Shown one piece after another: positions 61,977 through 64,000 of a stretch of 64,000 bases of DNA. Within the stretch, counting starts at the first letter, position 1. Every line of letters begins with the position of its first letter. Location of the stretch: assembly GCF_000381065.1 (NCBI RefSeq), contig NZ_KB905839.1, positions 62,001 through 126,000 of the forward strand. Direction: 5' to 3'. Source of the DNA: Propionispira raffinosivorans DSM 20765 (GTDB lineage: Bacteria > Bacillota > Negativicutes > Selenomonadales > Selenomonadaceae). The notes below the pieces were generated by a model. It was given only the letters and a program-made list of their open reading frames with translations, was not told the origin of the DNA and made no database searches. The translations under genes were made by a program, and so were the position numbers.

Positions 61977-62957
61977 ATGAATCTTTTTGATAATGTTATT
62001 TTAAAAACTGAAATTATAGATAAAAATCCAACATTTGAAATGAAAAAAGAAGATTTGCATATTGCATTTGGGATAGATGCTAATTTTGCAATAGGCATGG
62101 GTGTATGTATGACGTCAATCGCTTTACATAACCAGCAAGAAAAAATAAATTTTCATGTTTTTACAGATGGCATTCAAGCCGAAGATTTTGAACGCTTAAA
62201 ACAGCTGACGCATTATAAAAATGTGAAGCTTATAATATATTATATAAACAAAAAGGTTTTTGAAAAATTTCCAACTTCTGTCGGGTGGACTTATGCAACC
62301 TATTATCGGTTTATTATGGGGAAAGTCTTATATGGACAAGCTAAGAAGGTTTTATATTTAGATGCAGATGTGTTATGTATAGGTTCTTTAAAAGAATTGA
62401 TTGAAATTGATATGGAAAATAATACAATTATTGGAATTTGTGATTTTTTAGAAAACTTTATCGTACGCATGCAAGAATTATCAATAAAAAATGGAAAATA
62501 TTTCAATGCAGGTGTTATGTACATTGATGTTGAGCGCTGGTGTGAGGATGAAATATCTGAGCGTGCCATACAATTATTAAGTAAAGACCCAACAAAATAT
62601 AAGTCTTTAGATCAAGACGTATTGAATGTTCTTTTGGATGGAAAAGTAAAGTTTGTTAATAAAAAGTGGGATTATATGTATAATACGATGCGAATGAAAC
62701 ATCTATTGCCTAACGATACGATTTTAATTCATTTTACGGGTGATAAACCATGGCAAAGTTGGACGCAGCATCACTTTTTAGCGAAATATTATATGGAATA
62801 TATACAAAAATCTCCTTGGCATAATGTTAAAATGAGAGACGCTTCCAGTTATAAAGAAAAACGCAAATTGGCGCGATCATATTTTCGGCGGCAGGAATAT
62901 ATTATTGCAATACAGTGGTATTGGAAATATCTTGTAGCGAGACAGCTAAAAAAATAG
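61977..62957 (+). CDS. Glycosyltransferase family 8, LPS core type (copy 2)
   Basis: 326 aa, paralogue of copy 1: HIAFGIDANFAIGMGVCMTS, DXD in KKVLYLDADVLCIGSLKELI, FNAGVMYIDVERWCEDEISE, LDQDVLNVLLDGKVKFVNKK, HFTGDKPWQSWTQHHFLAKY, tail RRQEYIIAIQWYWKYLVARQ. Closer to copy 3 than to copy 1, for example in the HFTGDKPWQ-WTQHHF block. It begins 12 bp after copy 1. The DNA is more AT-rich than the upstream genes. Confidence 0.9.
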   Translation: MNLFDNVILKTEIIDKNPTFEMKKEDLHIAFGIDANFAIGMGVCMTSIALHNQQEKINFHVFTDGIQAEDFERLKQLTHYKNVKLIIYYINKKVFEKFPTSVGWTYATYYRFIMGKVLYGQAKKVLYLDADVLCIGSLKELIEIDMENNTIIGICDFLENFIVRMQELSIKNGKYFNAGVMYIDVERWCEDEISERAIQLLSKDPTKYKSLDQDVLNVLLDGKVKFVNKKWDYMYNTMRMKHLLPNDTILIHFTGDKPWQSWTQHHFLAKYYMEYIQKSPWHNVKMRDASSYKEKRKLARSYFRRQEYIIAIQWYWKYLVARQLKK

Positions 62958-62972
62958 ATTACGAGGTTTTTT

Positions 62973-63959
62973 ATGGATATTTTTGATAATATTATAACTA
63001 GAATGGAATCGTTCAGTGGAGATGAAATTAAAAATAAAAAGATAGATATACATATTGCTTTTGGAATTGATGCCAATTTTGCTCGCGGTATGGGAGTTTG
63101 TATCACGTCTATTATTTTAAATAATTTAGATAAAAACATTGAATTCCATATTTTCACAGATCAACTACATGTTGTTGATTTAGAAAAATTAAAACAGTTA
63201 ACGACGTATAAAAACATAAGCATTAAGATTTATTATATAGATGCCAATGGATTTAAAGCTTTTCCTATTACGATAGCATGGTCACAGGCTATTTATTATC
63301 GATTTATAATGGCAAAATTTTTATGCGATAAAGTAGATAAAGTTTTATATCTTGATGCAGATATTTTGTGTATAGGGTCCTTAGATGGTCTTATTCAAGA
63401 AGATATGCAAGGAAACATAATTTTAGCTATTGAAGATCAAGTTGGTGGACTGCAAGAAAGAATTACATATTTATCGATGCAAAGTAAACAATATTTCAAT
63501 TCTGGTGTAATGTATATAGACATTAATCGGTGGAATAAAGAAAAGATTACAGATAAAGCGATCGATTTATTGCGAAAATATCCAGAACGATATAAATCAT
63601 TTGATCAGGATGTTTTAAATGTTTTACTGGATGGAAAGACAAATTTTATAGATCGAAAATGGAACTATATTTATAATTTAGGCTATATGGAACAGGCTTT
63701 GCCCGGAAATGTAAATTTAATCCATTTTACAGGTGATAAACCTTGGCAGCAATGGACGCAACACCATTTTATGGTTAAATGCTACGAAGCTTATAGTCTT
63801 AAATCACCATGGAATAGTGTGCCGCTAACAGTACCTTTCCATTACAAGGAAAAACGTAGAATGGCGAAATCCTGCAAAAAAAATGGGGAGTACCTACAGG
63901 CATTCATATGGTTTGTCAAATATATATATACAAGAATTCAAATAAAATGTAAAGAATGA
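62973..63959 (+). CDS. Glycosyltransferase family 8, LPS core type (copy 3)
   Basis: 328 aa. HIAFGIDANFARGMGVCITS, DXD in DKVLYLDADILCIGSLDGLI, FNSGVMYIDINRWNKEKITD, FDQDVLNVLLDGKTNFIDRK, HFTGDKPWQQWTQHHFMVKC, tail KKNGEYLQAFIWFVKYIYTR. ACGAGG precedes ATG 62973. Third tandem copy, presumably with its own acceptor or donor specificity. Confidence 0.9.
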   Translation: MDIFDNIITRMESFSGDEIKNKKIDIHIAFGIDANFARGMGVCITSIILNNLDKNIEFHIFTDQLHVVDLEKLKQLTTYKNISIKIYYIDANGFKAFPITIAWSQAIYYRFIMAKFLCDKVDKVLYLDADILCIGSLDGLIQEDMQGNIILAIEDQVGGLQERITYLSMQSKQYFNSGVMYIDINRWNKEKITDKAIDLLRKYPERYKSFDQDVLNVLLDGKTNFIDRKWNYIYNLGYMEQALPGNVNLIHFTGDKPWQQWTQHHFMVKCYEAYSLKSPWNSVPLTVPFHYKEKRRMAKSCKKNGEYLQAFIWFVKYIYTRIQIKCKE

Positions 63960-63976
63960 AAAGGAGGTGAATCCGT

Positions 63977-64000
63977 ATGTCTGAAATCACGATCGTGAGT
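63977..64000 (+). CDS. Start of a further gene, cut by window edge
   Basis: AAGGAGGTGA (63961-63970), a full complement to the 16S rRNA 3' end, lies 6 nt before ATG 63977. Eight codons read MSEITIVS to the edge. Too short to name; the ITIVS opening and the neighbourhood would suit another glycosyltransferase. Confidence 0.6.

Overview
The window comes from a flagellated, LPS-producing diderm Firmicute, most likely a member of the Negativicutes (Selenomonas/Sporomusa/Veillonella relatives). Several features agree on this. The DNA is AT-rich, with strong Firmicute-type ribosome binding sites (GGAGG) and GTG/TTG starts. Flagellar P- and L-ring genes sit directly after an mreB/mbl gene, as in the Bacillus mbl-flhO-flhP arrangement. 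A complete lipid A/Kdo/LPS-export set is present, together with two SLH-domain outer-membrane porins of the OmpM/Mep45 type that tether the outer membrane to peptidoglycan in this class. Genus cannot be fixed from the sequence alone.

Layout. 1-948: 3' truncated mutY on the minus strand; everything else is on the plus strand. 1311-7330: mreB/mbl, flgF-like, flgG, flgA, flgH, flgI, flgJ. 7498-11271: three exported proteins (AMIN/phosphodiester glycosidase, a small biotinyl-lipoyl-like protein, a SpoIVB/S55-type protein). 11488-25045: lipid transport and outer-membrane protein assembly (mlaE, mlaF, a long mlaD, tolC, tamB, a frameshifted sigma factor, a small membrane protein, bamA, and an unrecognised protein that may be POTRA-plus-barrel). 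25180-28953: three OmpH/Skp-family chaperones, lpxD and a YjbH-like protein. 28988-47871: lipid A and Kdo synthesis (two lpxL-type acyltransferases, lpxC, fabZ, lpxA, lpxI, lpxB, msbA, a waaA-lpxK fusion, kdsB, kdsA, kdsD, kdsC), then LPS export (lptC, lptA, lptB, one lptF/G permease), a DUF3084 protein and a YqgF/RuvC-fold protein. 48054-54282: two tandem OmpM porins, two unrecognised exported proteins and lptD. 54292-64000: inner-core and outer-core glycan synthesis (split hldE, two GT9 heptosyltransferases, a sulfatase-fold phosphoalcohol transferase, a GT4 and three tandem GT8 enzymes), running off the right edge in a new gene.

Together the genes make a nearly self-contained island for building an outer membrane. 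Lipid A is made by LpxA/C/D/I/B/K with acylation by two LpxL-type enzymes. Kdo is made by KdsD/A/C/B and added by WaaA. MsbA flips the molecule and Lpt proteins carry it outward. BamA, OmpH and TamB insert barrels, Mla moves phospholipids, OmpM ties the membrane to the wall, and FlgH/FlgI carry the flagellar rod through it.

Points that stand out: a repeated sigma-28-like promoter motif before mreB and flgG; a frameshifted sigma factor inside the assembly cluster; an unknown BamA neighbour with possible POTRA and barrel parts; a WaaA-LpxK fusion; a MlaD long enough to cross the periplasm; a shared structured 5' leader on the two porin genes; and the lack of LptE, BamB-E, MlaA/B/C and a second LptF/G permease in the visible cluster. 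No tRNA, rRNA, CRISPR array, insertion sequence or prophage was seen.
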